This document shows positions 36,302 to 45,678 of a stretch of 64,000 nucleotides of DNA, piece after piece. The stretch lies in contig JBCDKJ010000008.1 of the NCBI GenBank assembly GCA_038746745.1, positions 21,876-85,875 on the forward strand. The letters run 5' to 3'. Origin of the DNA: JANQIO01 sp038746745. GTDB taxonomy: Bacteria; Pseudomonadota; Gammaproteobacteria; Pseudomonadales; Halieaceae. The position numbers and the translations under genes are program-made. The first letter of the stretch is position 1, and each line of letters opens with the position of its first letter. The notes below the pieces were generated by a model. The model searched no databases. It was not told the origin of the DNA and was given only the letters and a program-made list of their open reading frames with translations.

Positions 36302-37857
36302 ACAGCAGCACCCACCGCAATATCGGCGCGCAACTGGCAAAGCGTGCGGCAATCACGCCGCAGCGCGAGGTCTTTGTCGAGTTTGAACGGGGGCGTCGCT
36401 TCACTTTTGCCGAGACCAATGCGCGCTGCAACCGGCTGGCCCATGCACTGCTCGCCATGGACCTTGAGCCCGGCGACCGCGTGGCGGTGCTGGCCAAAAA
36501 CAGCATTGAGTTTGTTGAGTCCTACTACGCCTGCGCCAAGATCGGCTGTGTTCTGGTGCCCGTAAACTGGCGCCTCGCGCCCCCGGAGATCGCCTATATT
36601 CTTGCCGATAGCGGCGCTTTCGCGCTGATCTATGACAGCGAATTTGAAGACAGTCTTGCCGAGGCCGCCGCGCATCCCGACTATTCGCTGACGCTACAAC
36701 ATCGCCTCTGCATTGGTGGAAGCTCCGCTCGGGCCGCCGATTATGACGCCGTCACGGCAGACGCCTCCACCGACGAACCCCCACTGCAGGCCCAGGGCGA
36801 TGACCTACTGTTCATCATGTATACCTCGGGCACCACGGGTCATCCCAAGGGTGTGATGCAATCCCATACCACCATGCTGTGGGCGCACCTGACCAGCCTG
36901 ACCACGTCGGATATCCGTGGCGATGACCGTTACATGCTGCCGCTACCTATGTTCCACGTCGCCGGCCTGAACCCGATCTCACTGGTGGTGCACCGCGGGG
37001 CCAGCGGCGTCATTATGCGGGACCTGGAAATGGGCGCCATGTTTCGCTGTATTGATCAGGAGAAGGTGAACATTTTCACCTCTGTGCCGGCGCTTCTGCA
37101 GTTCATGCTGGATGTGCCTGAACGCCAGCAGTACGACCTGTCGTCAGTGCGCTGGATTTCCACTGGCGCGGCCCCCGTGCCTGTCTCTTTGCTGCGCAAA
37201 TATGAAGCCGAGGGCATAGCGATTCACCAGGCCTATGGCCTGACCGAAGCCTGCGGCCCCGGCACCCTGCTGTTGCCCGAAGATGCCGAAGCCAAGGTCG
37301 GCTCTTGCGGGCGACCACAGATGCACACCGAAGCACGCCTGGTCGATATGGACGGTAAAGATATTCCCCGGGGCAGCGATGAACCCGGCGAGATCCTTTT
37401 GTCTGGCCCGCACATGATGCTGGGCTACTGGAACAAGCCCGAGGCCACCGCAGAGACGCTAGTGGACGGCTGGCTGCACACCGGGGATATCGCCACCTGG
37501 GACGCCGATGGGTTCTTCACCATTTGTGACCGCAAGAAAGACATGATCATCTCCGGTGGCGAAAACATCTACCCGGCGGAAATCGAAAATGCACTGGCGG
37601 CCTGCCCCGAGGTTAAAGAAGCAGCGGTGATAGGCGTGGCATCTGAAAAATGGGGTGAAACACCGCTGGCCATTGTTGTCGCCGAGGCCGAGCAATCGCC
37701 AACGGCGGATACATTGAAGGCCTGGTGCAGCGAGCACCTGGCGGGGTACAAAGTACCCAGGCTGTATGAGTTTGTGGAACTGCTGCCCCGCAATGCCTCC
37801 GGTAAGCTGAACAAACCCCAACTGCGCGAGCGCTTTCCGGGCCCTGCGCCCTTCTAG
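36298..37857 (+). CDS. AMP-forming acyl-CoA synthetase
   Basis: The product has 519 residues, starting at the ATG that overlaps the previous stop. The adenylate-forming motifs are all present: FIMYTSGTTGHPKGVMQSH near residue 178, QAYGLTEACGP near 312, the GWLHTGDIATWDADGFF region near 391, RKKDMIISGGENIYPAEIE near 411, and the catalytic Lys region RNASGKLNK close to the end. It would activate a carboxylic acid to its CoA ester for the neighbouring beta-oxidation genes. Chain length or class cannot be read from the sequence. Confidence 0.9.
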   Translation: MNSSTHRNIGAQLAKRAAITPQREVFVEFERGRRFTFAETNARCNRLAHALLAMDLEPGDRVAVLAKNSIEFVESYYACAKIGCVLVPVNWRLAPPEIAYILADSGAFALIYDSEFEDSLAEAAAHPDYSLTLQHRLCIGGSSARAADYDAVTADASTDEPPLQAQGDDLLFIMYTSGTTGHPKGVMQSHTTMLWAHLTSLTTSDIRGDDRYMLPLPMFHVAGLNPISLVVHRGASGVIMRDLEMGAMFRCIDQEKVNIFTSVPALLQFMLDVPERQQYDLSSVRWISTGAAPVPVSLLRKYEAEGIAIHQAYGLTEACGPGTLLLPEDAEAKVGSCGRPQMHTEARLVDMDGKDIPRGSDEPGEILLSGPHMMLGYWNKPEATAETLVDGWLHTGDIATWDADGFFTICDRKKDMIISGGENIYPAEIENALAACPEVKEAAVIGVASEKWGETPLAIVVAEAEQSPTADTLKAWCSEHLAGYKVPRLYEFVELLPRNASGKLNKPQLRERFPGPAPF

Positions 37858-37932
37858 GCCTAAGCGGGATCGACGCTCTGTGCTAGTCTTTCAAACTTAC
37901 AACTATAACAGTGCAACAGCCGAGGATTTCCC

Positions 37933-39687
37933 ATGCATGATCTCGTAATACGCAACGGCAAGATCGTCGACGGCTCCGGTAGTGAGCCATTTATCGCTGA
38001 CGTCGCTATCGATGGCGATCGCATTACCGCCATTGGGTCAAAGCTACCTGCGGGCAAGGAAGAAATTGATGCCGACGGCAAGGTGGTGGCACCTGGCTTT
38101 GTTGACATCCATACCCACTACGATGGCCAGGCCACCTGGGACCAGGAAATGGCACCCTCTTCATGGCATGGCGTGACTACCGTCATCATGGGCAACTGTG
38201 GAGTGGGCTTTGCACCCGCCAAACCAGATCGCCACGACTGGCTCATTGGTTTGATGGAGGGCGTCGAGGACATTCCGGGCACAGCGCTCAGTGAAGGCAT
38301 TCGCTGGGACTGGGAGAGCTTCCCTGAATACATGGATGCGCTGGAAACCCTACCGCGCACCGTGGATGTGGGTACCCATGTGCCCCACGGCGCAGTGCGC
38401 GCTTACGTGATGGGCGACCGCGGTGCCGCTAACGAGGAACCCACCGAAACTGATATCGCCGCGATGTCGGCGATTGTCGAGGAGGGTCTTGAAGCGGGCG
38501 CGCTCGGGTTTTCCACCTCTCGCACGATTCTGCACAAGTCGGTAGACGGCGAACTGGTGCCCGGTACAACGGCCACCAAAGAGGAGTTAATCGGCATTGG
38601 CCGCGCCATGGGCCGCACCGGGTTTGGTGTGTTTGAGATGGCCAGCGATCTGAATCGTGAGTGGAAAGAGTTTGAGTGGATGGGCGACCTGAGCCGGGAG
38701 ACCGGCCTGCCAGTCACCTTTGCCGCGCTGCAGTCGCCTCTCAAGCAACTGCCGCTGGAAGAACAAATCGCCAGTATGCGTGAACAAAACTCGCAAGGCG
38801 CAAATATCGTGGCGCAGATTGCGCTGCGAGGAAATGGCCTGCTGATGGGCTGGCAGACCACCTTCCACCCCTTCAGCTTTAAACCGTCCTGGCTTGCCAT
38901 TGCGGAGCTCCCCTGGGACCAGCAGTACGCGAAACTGCAGGACCCTGAATTCAAAGCGCAGGTGATCGCCGAGGAGCATGAGTTTCCCGACAGCGACATT
39001 CGCTTCCTGCTGGAATACGCCACCAGCGCCTGGGAGGCGCTGTATGAAATGGGCCCGGGCTTTAACTATGAGCCCACCGCAGACGAAAGCCTGCGCGCCG
39101 GTGCTGCCCGCGCAAACGTCAGCGAGCAGGAATATGCCTATGACCTGCTAATGCGCCAGGATGGCAAAGGCCTGATTTACTTCCCGGTGCTTAACTACGC
39201 CGACGGCAATCTGGATTTCCTGGAAGATCTGCAACGCTCAGACGATTGCGTAAACTCTCTGTCCGATGGCGGCGCTCACTGCGGCACTATCTGCGATGCC
39301 GCTACCCCTACCTTTATGCTCGAATACTGGGTGCGTGATCGCAACAAAGGCAACATCAGCCTCGCCAGCGCTATCAAGCGCCAGTGCCGGGACACGGCCT
39401 TGCTCTATGGCCTGGAAGACCGCGGCCTGCTGAAACCCGGCTATCTGGCTGACCTCAACATCATCGACATGGAAAAGCTATCGCTGCAACACCCCTGGCT
39501 GGCGTTTGACCTGCCCGCAGGAGGAAAGCGATTGCTGCAGAAGGCCGAGGGCTACGTCGCAACGATTAAGTCCGGTCACATCACCTTCCGCAATGGAGTG
39601 ATGCAGGGACCGACCCCGGGCGGCGTTATTCGCGGCCCCCAGGCAGATCCTGCGCAGGCAACAGCCAGCGCGCAGCAGATCGGCTAA
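37933..39687 (+). CDS. Amidohydrolase 3 / N-acyl-D-amino-acid deacylase-like protein
   Basis: The product has 584 residues. The metal site starts with GFVDIHTHYDGQATWD near residue 55. The family's conserved GNCGVGFAP is near 90, and SDGGAHCGTICDAATPTFML is near 435, with the late Asp ligand. The C-terminal strand region (GYLADLNIIDMEKL) closes the small beta domain. The N-acyl-D-amino-acid deacylase family includes many paralogues of unknown substrate, often next to acyl-CoA genes, as here. It is 75 bp downstream of the acyl-CoA synthetase, on the same strand. Confidence 0.8.
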   Translation: MHDLVIRNGKIVDGSGSEPFIADVAIDGDRITAIGSKLPAGKEEIDADGKVVAPGFVDIHTHYDGQATWDQEMAPSSWHGVTTVIMGNCGVGFAPAKPDRHDWLIGLMEGVEDIPGTALSEGIRWDWESFPEYMDALETLPRTVDVGTHVPHGAVRAYVMGDRGAANEEPTETDIAAMSAIVEEGLEAGALGFSTSRTILHKSVDGELVPGTTATKEELIGIGRAMGRTGFGVFEMASDLNREWKEFEWMGDLSRETGLPVTFAALQSPLKQLPLEEQIASMREQNSQGANIVAQIALRGNGLLMGWQTTFHPFSFKPSWLAIAELPWDQQYAKLQDPEFKAQVIAEEHEFPDSDIRFLLEYATSAWEALYEMGPGFNYEPTADESLRAGAARANVSEQEYAYDLLMRQDGKGLIYFPVLNYADGNLDFLEDLQRSDDCVNSLSDGGAHCGTICDAATPTFMLEYWVRDRNKGNISLASAIKRQCRDTALLYGLEDRGLLKPGYLADLNIIDMEKLSLQHPWLAFDLPAGGKRLLQKAEGYVATIKSGHITFRNGVMQGPTPGGVIRGPQADPAQATASAQQIG

Positions 39688-39900
39688 AGCGCCGAAAAAT
39701 TCACCCGTAGCCAGCCCTCTAAGCGCTGCATCGCAGGAGAAATACACCTGCTTTGCAGCGCCTTTCAATCTTCAATACCGTCCCGAACGCGCGTTTATGA
39801 TACAACGCATCATTTTTTATTTTTCTCATAAAAACAGTGGCTTACCCGCATAGAGCAGCGATAACTTAGCTCATATAAACCCCTGCTCGGGTCATGGGCA

Positions 39901-39951
39901 TTGACATCTGTCAATTTATATTGTCACATAGAGTGTAAAATAGCGTTTACA
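39901..39951 (+). promoter_or_regulatory. PpsR/CrtJ-type operator and promoter of the bchE-bchJ relic
   Basis: TGTAAAATAGCGTTTACA (39934-39951) is a palindromic TGT-N12-ACA, the consensus bound by the photosynthesis repressor PpsR/CrtJ. Upstream, TTGACATCTGTCAA (39901-39914) is another perfect inverted pair carrying TGTCA half-sites, and a further TGTCA lies at 39922-39926. The motif ends 18 bp before the bchE start codon, where a repressor would block transcription. Confidence 0.65.
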
Positions 39952-39968
39952 CCCGCAGGGAGACGCTC

Positions 39969-40147
39969 ATGCGCATTCTGCTGATCCACCCGAACTACCG
40001 TTCCGGCGGCGCGGAAATCGCCGGTAACTGGCCGCTCGCGCCAGAGCACGCAAGCAGTCACGGCTGGAATACACCGAGGCAGAACCTGTGGTCATCAAAG
40101 CCTGTGGCGGCGGTGAGCAGCAGATGGAGCCCGAGGAGCTCGTTTGA
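39969..40147 (+). pseudogene. bchE: bchE remnant with a large internal deletion
   Basis: The first 22 codons read MRILLIHPNYRSGGAEIAGN then WP, the N-terminus of the anaerobic Mg-protoporphyrin IX monomethyl ester cyclase BchE. At about 40033 the reading jumps. From 40034, in another frame, 37 codons read Ala/Arg-rich sequence and then EPVVIKACGGGEQQMEPEEL before the TGA at 40145, matching the conserved BchE C-terminus (ACGGGKQQM as I recall it). Roughly 500 middle codons, including the B12-binding and radical-SAM domains, are gone and the frame is shifted. The stop still overlaps the bchJ start (TGATG), as in an intact operon. Confidence 0.85.
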
Positions 40148-40758
40148 TGGACGCTAGAGTCCGTGACGTCACTACACAAACCGCACGCATAGGCCCCAAC
40201 AGCGTGCTGCAACTGGTGCCCCTACTGGATGAAGAGCTGGGCACCGGCCCCCGGGAAATGTTGCTGAATGAGGCGGGCATGACCCATCTTCCTGCCGACG
40301 AAGGTCTGATGGAAGAAGGACCGGCGGCGGCACTGCACCAGGCCGTAAGAGCACGCTATCCCGACATCGCACCGGTGCTGACCAGACGCGCAGGCTTACA
40401 CACGGCCGATTACATTATCAGCCACCGCATTCCCTTTATCGTGATGCACCTGCTGCAACACGCACCGCCATGGCTTTCAGCACCCTTACTGGCGAAAACC
40501 ATTGAGCGGCACGCCTGGACCTTTGCCGGCTCTGGCGATTTCCGCATCGCCAGCAAACGCCCGCTCGCCTTTGAGCTGTTTGATAATCCGGTGGTGCGCG
40601 GCGAGCACAGCGACGTGCCCCTTTGCCACTGGCATGCTGCCGTGTTTCAGCGTCTATTCACCAAACTGGTAGACCCGGACGCGAGGGTCGTGGAGACACA
40701 CTGCTGCGCGATGGGTCACGATGCCTGCAGGTTCGAAGTTCAGAGCGCCTATATCTAG
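40147..40758 (+). CDS. bchJ: BchJ (V4R-domain bacteriochlorophyll biosynthesis protein)
   Basis: The product has 203 residues and an intact frame. It has the V4R-domain features of BchJ: a helical N-terminal half with ADEGLMEEGPAAALHQAV and GLHTADYIISHRIP, and a C-terminal small-molecule-binding part with ENPVVRGEHSD-like wording (FDNPVVRGEHSD), CHWHAAVFQRLF and ETHCCAMGHDACRFEV, which carries the conserved cysteines. BchJ was named for 4(8)-vinyl reduction and probably assists tetrapyrrole delivery. Here it follows a destroyed bchE, with no other pigment genes in the window, so it is either orphaned or depends on genes elsewhere. It is convergent with the serine hydrolase gene. Confidence 0.88.
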   Translation: MDARVRDVTTQTARIGPNSVLQLVPLLDEELGTGPREMLLNEAGMTHLPADEGLMEEGPAAALHQAVRARYPDIAPVLTRRAGLHTADYIISHRIPFIVMHLLQHAPPWLSAPLLAKTIERHAWTFAGSGDFRIASKRPLAFELFDNPVVRGEHSDVPLCHWHAAVFQRLFTKLVDPDARVVETHCCAMGHDACRFEVQSAYI

Positions 40759-40772
40759 TTGTCTGGGGACAA

Positions 40773-42701
40773 TCAAACCAATATGCCCCAGTAAGAGAAC
40801 TCAAATAGCGCAAGGGCTAGCGCCGCCAGAGTTACAAATCCTCGCAATTGGCTCAATGCCACAACGGAACTGCCACCAGACTCTGCATCACGCAAAAACA
40901 GAAACAGAGACGCAGCGAAAACAAAAACCGTTAGCAACGGCATGGCGATCAACACGTGCCAGACAAACGTCTCTTCAAAAGAAACAACAGTAAGCCCGCC
41001 GTCCAGCGGGTCAGAGGCTAATAAGAGATACGCAAACGGACCGACCAGAGCGATAAGCGCGCCCATGCCACCAAGGGTCATCGTAATTGCTGGTAGCTGC
41101 CTGCCTGGCTTCTTAGAAAAGAAGTCGCGAATACCTAGAACCAACAAGATCAGCGAAAACAGAAGCAAGCCCGCCAAGTTAGATCTATGTAACAGTTTTG
41201 AATCAAGCACCCCAAGCTTACGGTAGCTGTACTTTTCGTCCATCAGATAGGCGACGGCAGCGTCATCGTCGCGGGTGAATTTGAACATATCACTATTTGA
41301 GTAGAGGCTACCAAAGGGGTTTTCGTATCGATCTGACGGAGAGGAGAACAGATCTTGCGCAACAGGCACAAAAGACGCCCAGTTCTTTTCTCCCGCCATT
41401 GAGGCGCGACCATATATTTTCAAACCCGAGTTGCCATCCTTGCGCACTTCCATCAGTGGTGGGGAAAACAGGCCCGCTAAATCACCCCGAGTCCCTAAAG
41501 AGGAAGAACTGCGTAGATAATCATAGCTGCCAACATAGTCGTCTAAGGCAACAGTGATAGCTTTGGGCGTTGGCCGAACCGGTGCATTGACGAGAAAGTT
41601 GTCTGCAAACTCATTGATAAACATCCTCGTCAATTTATTGGTAATACCATCCATATTGAAAACAACAAATACACCCACATCGTTTGACGGGAATAAAGCC
41701 ATTTCATTCTGATAGCCGCTGAAACTACCACCATGAGTCCAGGATTTATGACCCGCGTAATATCGCGGCTGCCAGGACAAACTGAATGATTGGATTTCAG
41801 ATACCGGGGCGGCACCACCGCCAGACCATATTGCTTGTAGACCCTCTGTCGTAACCAAGTTGCTGTCACGACTCGCGGCCGCATCCAGAAAAGCTGACAT
41901 AAAACTAGCCATGTCCAGGCCGGTTGCAGACATGCCACTGGCTGGTGCGGTGTTCCACACGTTCGCGTTTAGCCGTGTAACCCTACCGTTAATCGTTGAA
42001 TGCCCCGCGTTGCCACTTTGCGGTAAGCCAATAACCGCTGTTGCCATACCAGCAGGACCAAACACCTCTTGCTTCAAAAGAGTTTCATAGTCCAAGCCCG
42101 CTTTTTCCGCAGCAATATACCCCGCTAACGCAAGACTATGATTGGAGTATCTATGCGCTTCCCCAGGCGCCCGGTTTGGATCACCCGTAGTGTGGGACAG
42201 AAAAGTAAAAAGGTCCGGCGTTGTACCGGGTTTTGATTGGCGGGCGATATCATAGTTATCAAAGCCTGCGGAATGGTTCAGCAACTGGCGCAGGGTTAGC
42301 GGAGTTTCATCAAAAGGTTTGATCCCTAGCTTCAATAAGAAGGGGCGCACATCTGCATCCAGATCTAACACACCACGATCCGCCAAACGCCACGCAGCCG
42401 TAGACGTCATAACTTTAGTGGTGGAAGCTAGTCGGAACTGTGTTGTCTCACCATCAATGGGCATGGTGCCCGCAACATCATCGAATCCATACCCTTTAAG
42501 ATGAATAATCTTCCCTTTATGAACAATAGCGACCGCAGAACCCGGAATGGCATATTCTGAGAGCTTTTCCGCCATGTATTGGTCAGCAAAGGCTGCAACT
42601 GCTTCCGGTTCCAGAGTGTATTGCTTGCTCTGGGCAGTCACTGTCCCCAAAGGCCAGAGAAAGATAACGATCAGTATTGCGAAGGCGCCTGGTCTTGCCA
42701 T
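40773..42701 (-). CDS. Serine beta-lactamase-family (class C/esterase-like) hydrolase with C-terminal membrane segments
   Basis: The product has 642 residues. A signal peptide (AFAILIVIFLWPLGTVTA) leads into a class C beta-lactamase-like domain with SxxK as STTK near residue 93 and YxN as YSN near 186. A long C-terminal region holds several hydrophobic helices (about residues 510-640). This arrangement is common in uncharacterised beta-lactamase-related peptidases/esterases rather than true resistance enzymes. The codon and base usage looks more AT-rich than its neighbours. It is convergent with bchJ. Confidence 0.85.
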   Translation of the reverse strand: MARPGAFAILIVIFLWPLGTVTAQSKQYTLEPEAVAAFADQYMAEKLSEYAIPGSAVAIVHKGKIIHLKGYGFDDVAGTMPIDGETTQFRLASTTKVMTSTAAWRLADRGVLDLDADVRPFLLKLGIKPFDETPLTLRQLLNHSAGFDNYDIARQSKPGTTPDLFTFLSHTTGDPNRAPGEAHRYSNHSLALAGYIAAEKAGLDYETLLKQEVFGPAGMATAVIGLPQSGNAGHSTINGRVTRLNANVWNTAPASGMSATGLDMASFMSAFLDAAASRDSNLVTTEGLQAIWSGGGAAPVSEIQSFSLSWQPRYYAGHKSWTHGGSFSGYQNEMALFPSNDVGVFVVFNMDGITNKLTRMFINEFADNFLVNAPVRPTPKAITVALDDYVGSYDYLRSSSSLGTRGDLAGLFSPPLMEVRKDGNSGLKIYGRASMAGEKNWASFVPVAQDLFSSPSDRYENPFGSLYSNSDMFKFTRDDDAAVAYLMDEKYSYRKLGVLDSKLLHRSNLAGLLLFSLILLVLGIRDFFSKKPGRQLPAITMTLGGMGALIALVGPFAYLLLASDPLDGGLTVVSFEETFVWHVLIAMPLLTVFVFAASLFLFLRDAESGGSSVVALSQLRGFVTLAALALALFEFSYWGILV

Positions 42702-43133
42702 TAATAATCCCCACGGTACTTATACTTCTGAACACCAGTATTTAATTTACTCCTTCGATATAAAAGATAAATGGGCTTCAACTAACAAAATCTTAATTAT
42801 CCGACTAACCCCAACACCCAGACTAAGTCGCAATCGATAGCCTCTTGCTCCCCTTCGCGCACATCGTCAATGCGAGGAGTCCATAGCCAACATTGAGGGT
42901 CTCGTTCTCTCTACCCGTTGCGGTGCACTCCCCGGACGATACAAAGATCACTCGCTGCGTACGAAGTGCAGGCTGTAAGGGGGTATTGAGCATCAGAGCG
43001 CCACACCCTGTACCCGACACCTGAACAGGGCAGACGCTTCCGCATCGCCAGAAGCCAGCACAGCGCAATTCTGCATTGCAGTCGTAATGCGGCTAATGTA
43101 TAAATGCGAACGCTTCTCATTTGGTAATCCTTT
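42702..43133. other. 432-bp spacer between the divergent hydrolase and TonB receptor genes
   Basis: Left part (42702-42800) is AT-rich and probably carries the promoter of the hydrolase gene. The right end carries the Fur-like box. Two overlapping minus-strand open frames of 69-81 codons (between 42823 and 43120) show no recognisable family. They could be the decayed remains of a small gene, but I see nothing to support that. Confidence 0.5.
43103..43121. promoter_or_regulatory. Fur-box-like palindrome before the TonB receptor
   Basis: AATGCGAACGCTTCTCATT is an inverted repeat (one mismatch between arms; outer AAATG/CATTT pair). It resembles the 19-bp Fur box as used in pseudomonads (AATGAGAA..TTCTCATT). 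It lies 13 bp before the proposed GTG start, consistent with iron-dependent repression. Confidence 0.5.
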
Positions 43134-45530
43134 GTGATTGTTTGTCGGTCGCCTCTAAAAAAGCATTACCTGCTTTTGTCACAAGAATCTGTTCCGTCCA
43201 ACCGCTACCTCTTACCGCTTCTATTGGTATTGGGTCTGGGCATTGCTTCCAGCGCCGCTGGCCAGAGTCCGGGCGTTAGCAGAACCGAGGCCATCGCCAG
43301 CCCCGACCGGCTAATCGAGGAGACCATCGTCTATGGCACCAAAGCCGGTCTGACGGTGCAGGAGGCCGAGGTTTCGGTAGAGATATTTACCAGCGAACGT
43401 ATCGATCAGGAGAACCTGTTCGATCTCGATGACCTCCTGCTGCGCACACCCAACGTACAGTCAACGTCCATTCGCGGCATTTCCCGCTTCGGCATCGGCG
43501 GCGCCGGGCAAGGCGTGACCTCCAATGTATATCTGGACGGCGCGCCCTTCAGCTCAGACGCGTTGACTTCTGGACTCGACAGTCTTTGGGACATTGCACA
43601 GGTGGAGGTGCTGCGCGGCCCGCAGTCGACGGTGCAAGGTCGGAACGCGCTGGCAGGCTCCATCGTAATGCGTACCAAAGAACCTGGCTTCGACTGGGAG
43701 TCTGCCCTGCGTCTGCGCGCGGCGGAGAACGATACCTATCAGCTTGCAGGTGCTATCTCGGGGCCCCTAATCGATAACGTGCTGGCCGGCCGTCTTACCT
43801 TCGACTATCAGGACACCAACGGGTTTATTCAGAACGGCTTAACCGGCGGCGATAACGATGCGGGCGAAAACCTGATGTTGCGGGCCAAGCTGCTGTTTGA
43901 ACCAGAGGGTGACCGCGATCTGCGCGCACGCCTCACGGTGGATTACAACACCCTGGACTCCGCACTGCGCTTCACCTCGGTGGCCGCCAGCGTTGCCGCA
44001 AACGACCCAGAGTTTGCTGAGTTCGACTTCTATGACTTCGTGTCCTTCACTAATCCAGAGACCCGGGACAACGAAACCCTGCGGGTCATCAGCGACTTGT
44101 CCCTGCGGCTGACAGACACCTGGACGCTGGAAGCCATTGGAACCTACGAAGGCAATGATCTAGTGCGCACGCGGGGTCGCCCCGACGATCCGGGTTCACT
44201 GGAAGCTGCGCTGGATGAAGACTTTATTATCAACCAGACGACCGACACCTATTCTGCTGAGCTTCGGTTTGCGTTTGTGAAGGGACGCTGGTCGGGTTCT
44301 GTTGGCGCCTATTACTTTGAGGATGACCTGAACGGCACTTCAGAGTTTTTCAGCCCACTGCTGGATTCCGTGTTCTTTCCCATCGACCCGATAGACACGC
44401 TGGTAACGGGACTTTCACGCACAATCACCACCACAGATAACTATGCGGGCTATGCCCAAGCCCGCTTTGACATGAACGAGCGCTGGACCTTTGACCTCAG
44501 CTTTCGCTATGACGTGGAGACCTATGAGACCACCGGTGCGGTAACGGCAGAACCCGGCGTTAGCCCGGAATCCTGCGTTGCCACCATCCCGCCCATTGTT
44601 AGCGAGGCGATAGGGGTGGATGCCGATACGATCTCCTGCCTGGAACTGGTGAGAATTGCCTCCAGCGTGCAGGAAAGCCCTGGGCAATCTGACACCTTTA
44701 CCGCCTTTCTGCCGCGCGCTGCGGTTACCTATAACATCAATGACGATGTGGCGGTGTTTGTCAGTGCCCAGCGCGGCTATCGCGCCGGTGGCACCTTTCT
44801 GCAGTTAACCGGTGAGGGCAACGTAGCGGGGTCGTATGATCCGGAGTACCTGACCAACATCGAAATCGGAGTGCGCTCCACCTGGTTCGACCAGCGGCTG
44901 ATCGCGAACGCCAATGTATTCTTCAGCACGATTGAAGACCAGCAAGTCACCGTGCCTGGCCCTTCTGGCACGTTCAGCGATGCCCTGACCATCAACGCCG
45001 GCGAGACAGAACTCTACGGGCTGGAGGCCACCCTTGAATACAGTTGGACGCCCGACCTGACGCTGTACGGATCGCTGGGGCTGCTGGAAACCGAGTTCCA
45101 GGATTTTCCTTTTGCGACGCCTGGACAGCCCTTCGAAAACCTGGCCGGTAACGAATTGCCCAACGCCCCCAACGTCAGCTACACGCTTGGCGCGAACTAT
45201 GACCACAGCAGCGGATTCTTTGCCAACGCGAGCGTCGCGTACTCATCCTCGCAACACTCACAAATATTTAACCTCACCGAGGACGAGTTGGGGCCCGGAC
45301 TGACGGAAAAGGTTGGCAGCCGCGCACTGGCCAATGCGCGACTGGGCTATGCCGCCGACGACTTCTCCGTGTTCCTCTATGGCACCAACCTCCTCGAAGA
45401 AGAAACCTCCATAACCGCCTTTCGCGGGCAGGTCGGCGCCGACTCCGGCAGCGTGCGCTTTCGCGAGCAACCGGTGGACACCACTACCGCGCCGCGTCAG
45501 TTTGGCGTGGGCCTGGATATGCGCTTCTAA
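43134..45530 (+). CDS. TonB-dependent outer-membrane receptor
   Basis: The product has 798 residues. The start is GTG, with the signal peptide hydrophobic core at residues ~24-42 (RYLLPLLLVLGLGIASSAAG). The plug domain spans ~55-170, with RGISRFGIGGAGQG and the typical VEVLRGPQSTVQGRNALAGS. The 22-stranded barrel ends in GVGLDMRF with terminal Phe. The Fur-like box and general resemblance point to siderophore or other iron-chelate import, but related receptors carry many substrates. A TauD-type dioxygenase follows on the same strand after ~148 bp. Confidence 0.88.
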   Translation: MIVCRSPLKKHYLLLSQESVPSNRYLLPLLLVLGLGIASSAAGQSPGVSRTEAIASPDRLIEETIVYGTKAGLTVQEAEVSVEIFTSERIDQENLFDLDDLLLRTPNVQSTSIRGISRFGIGGAGQGVTSNVYLDGAPFSSDALTSGLDSLWDIAQVEVLRGPQSTVQGRNALAGSIVMRTKEPGFDWESALRLRAAENDTYQLAGAISGPLIDNVLAGRLTFDYQDTNGFIQNGLTGGDNDAGENLMLRAKLLFEPEGDRDLRARLTVDYNTLDSALRFTSVAASVAANDPEFAEFDFYDFVSFTNPETRDNETLRVISDLSLRLTDTWTLEAIGTYEGNDLVRTRGRPDDPGSLEAALDEDFIINQTTDTYSAELRFAFVKGRWSGSVGAYYFEDDLNGTSEFFSPLLDSVFFPIDPIDTLVTGLSRTITTTDNYAGYAQARFDMNERWTFDLSFRYDVETYETTGAVTAEPGVSPESCVATIPPIVSEAIGVDADTISCLELVRIASSVQESPGQSDTFTAFLPRAAVTYNINDDVAVFVSAQRGYRAGGTFLQLTGEGNVAGSYDPEYLTNIEIGVRSTWFDQRLIANANVFFSTIEDQQVTVPGPSGTFSDALTINAGETELYGLEATLEYSWTPDLTLYGSLGLLETEFQDFPFATPGQPFENLAGNELPNAPNVSYTLGANYDHSSGFFANASVAYSSSQHSQIFNLTEDELGPGLTEKVGSRALANARLGYAADDFSVFLYGTNLLEEETSITAFRGQVGADSGSVRFREQPVDTTTAPRQFGVGLDMRF

Positions 45531-45678
45531 CTATCAGCCCGCGCCAGCTGGACGTCATGCTTCGGGCGGGCCATCTCAACACTCCCTAATTCACGTCAGC
45601 TAGTCCATAATTTGCGGGCACGAACGCATTTGCGTGCGGTCGCCAGTCCCTTTCAACACCGATTATTGAGTGCTTTGT

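Noticed and set aside
39969..40155. 62-codon frame at 39969 as a real small protein
   Set aside because: Only its first 22 codons match BchE; the rest is out-of-frame sequence after the deletion junction.
40773..42701. Serine hydrolase as an antibiotic-resistance beta-lactamase
   Set aside because: The long C-terminal membrane region and overall length fit beta-lactamase-related peptidases or esterases; no resistance-specific feature is visible.
42823..43120. Two short minus-strand frames between the serine hydrolase and the TonB receptor
   Set aside because: They overlap each other and the Fur-like box, and neither product resembles a known family.
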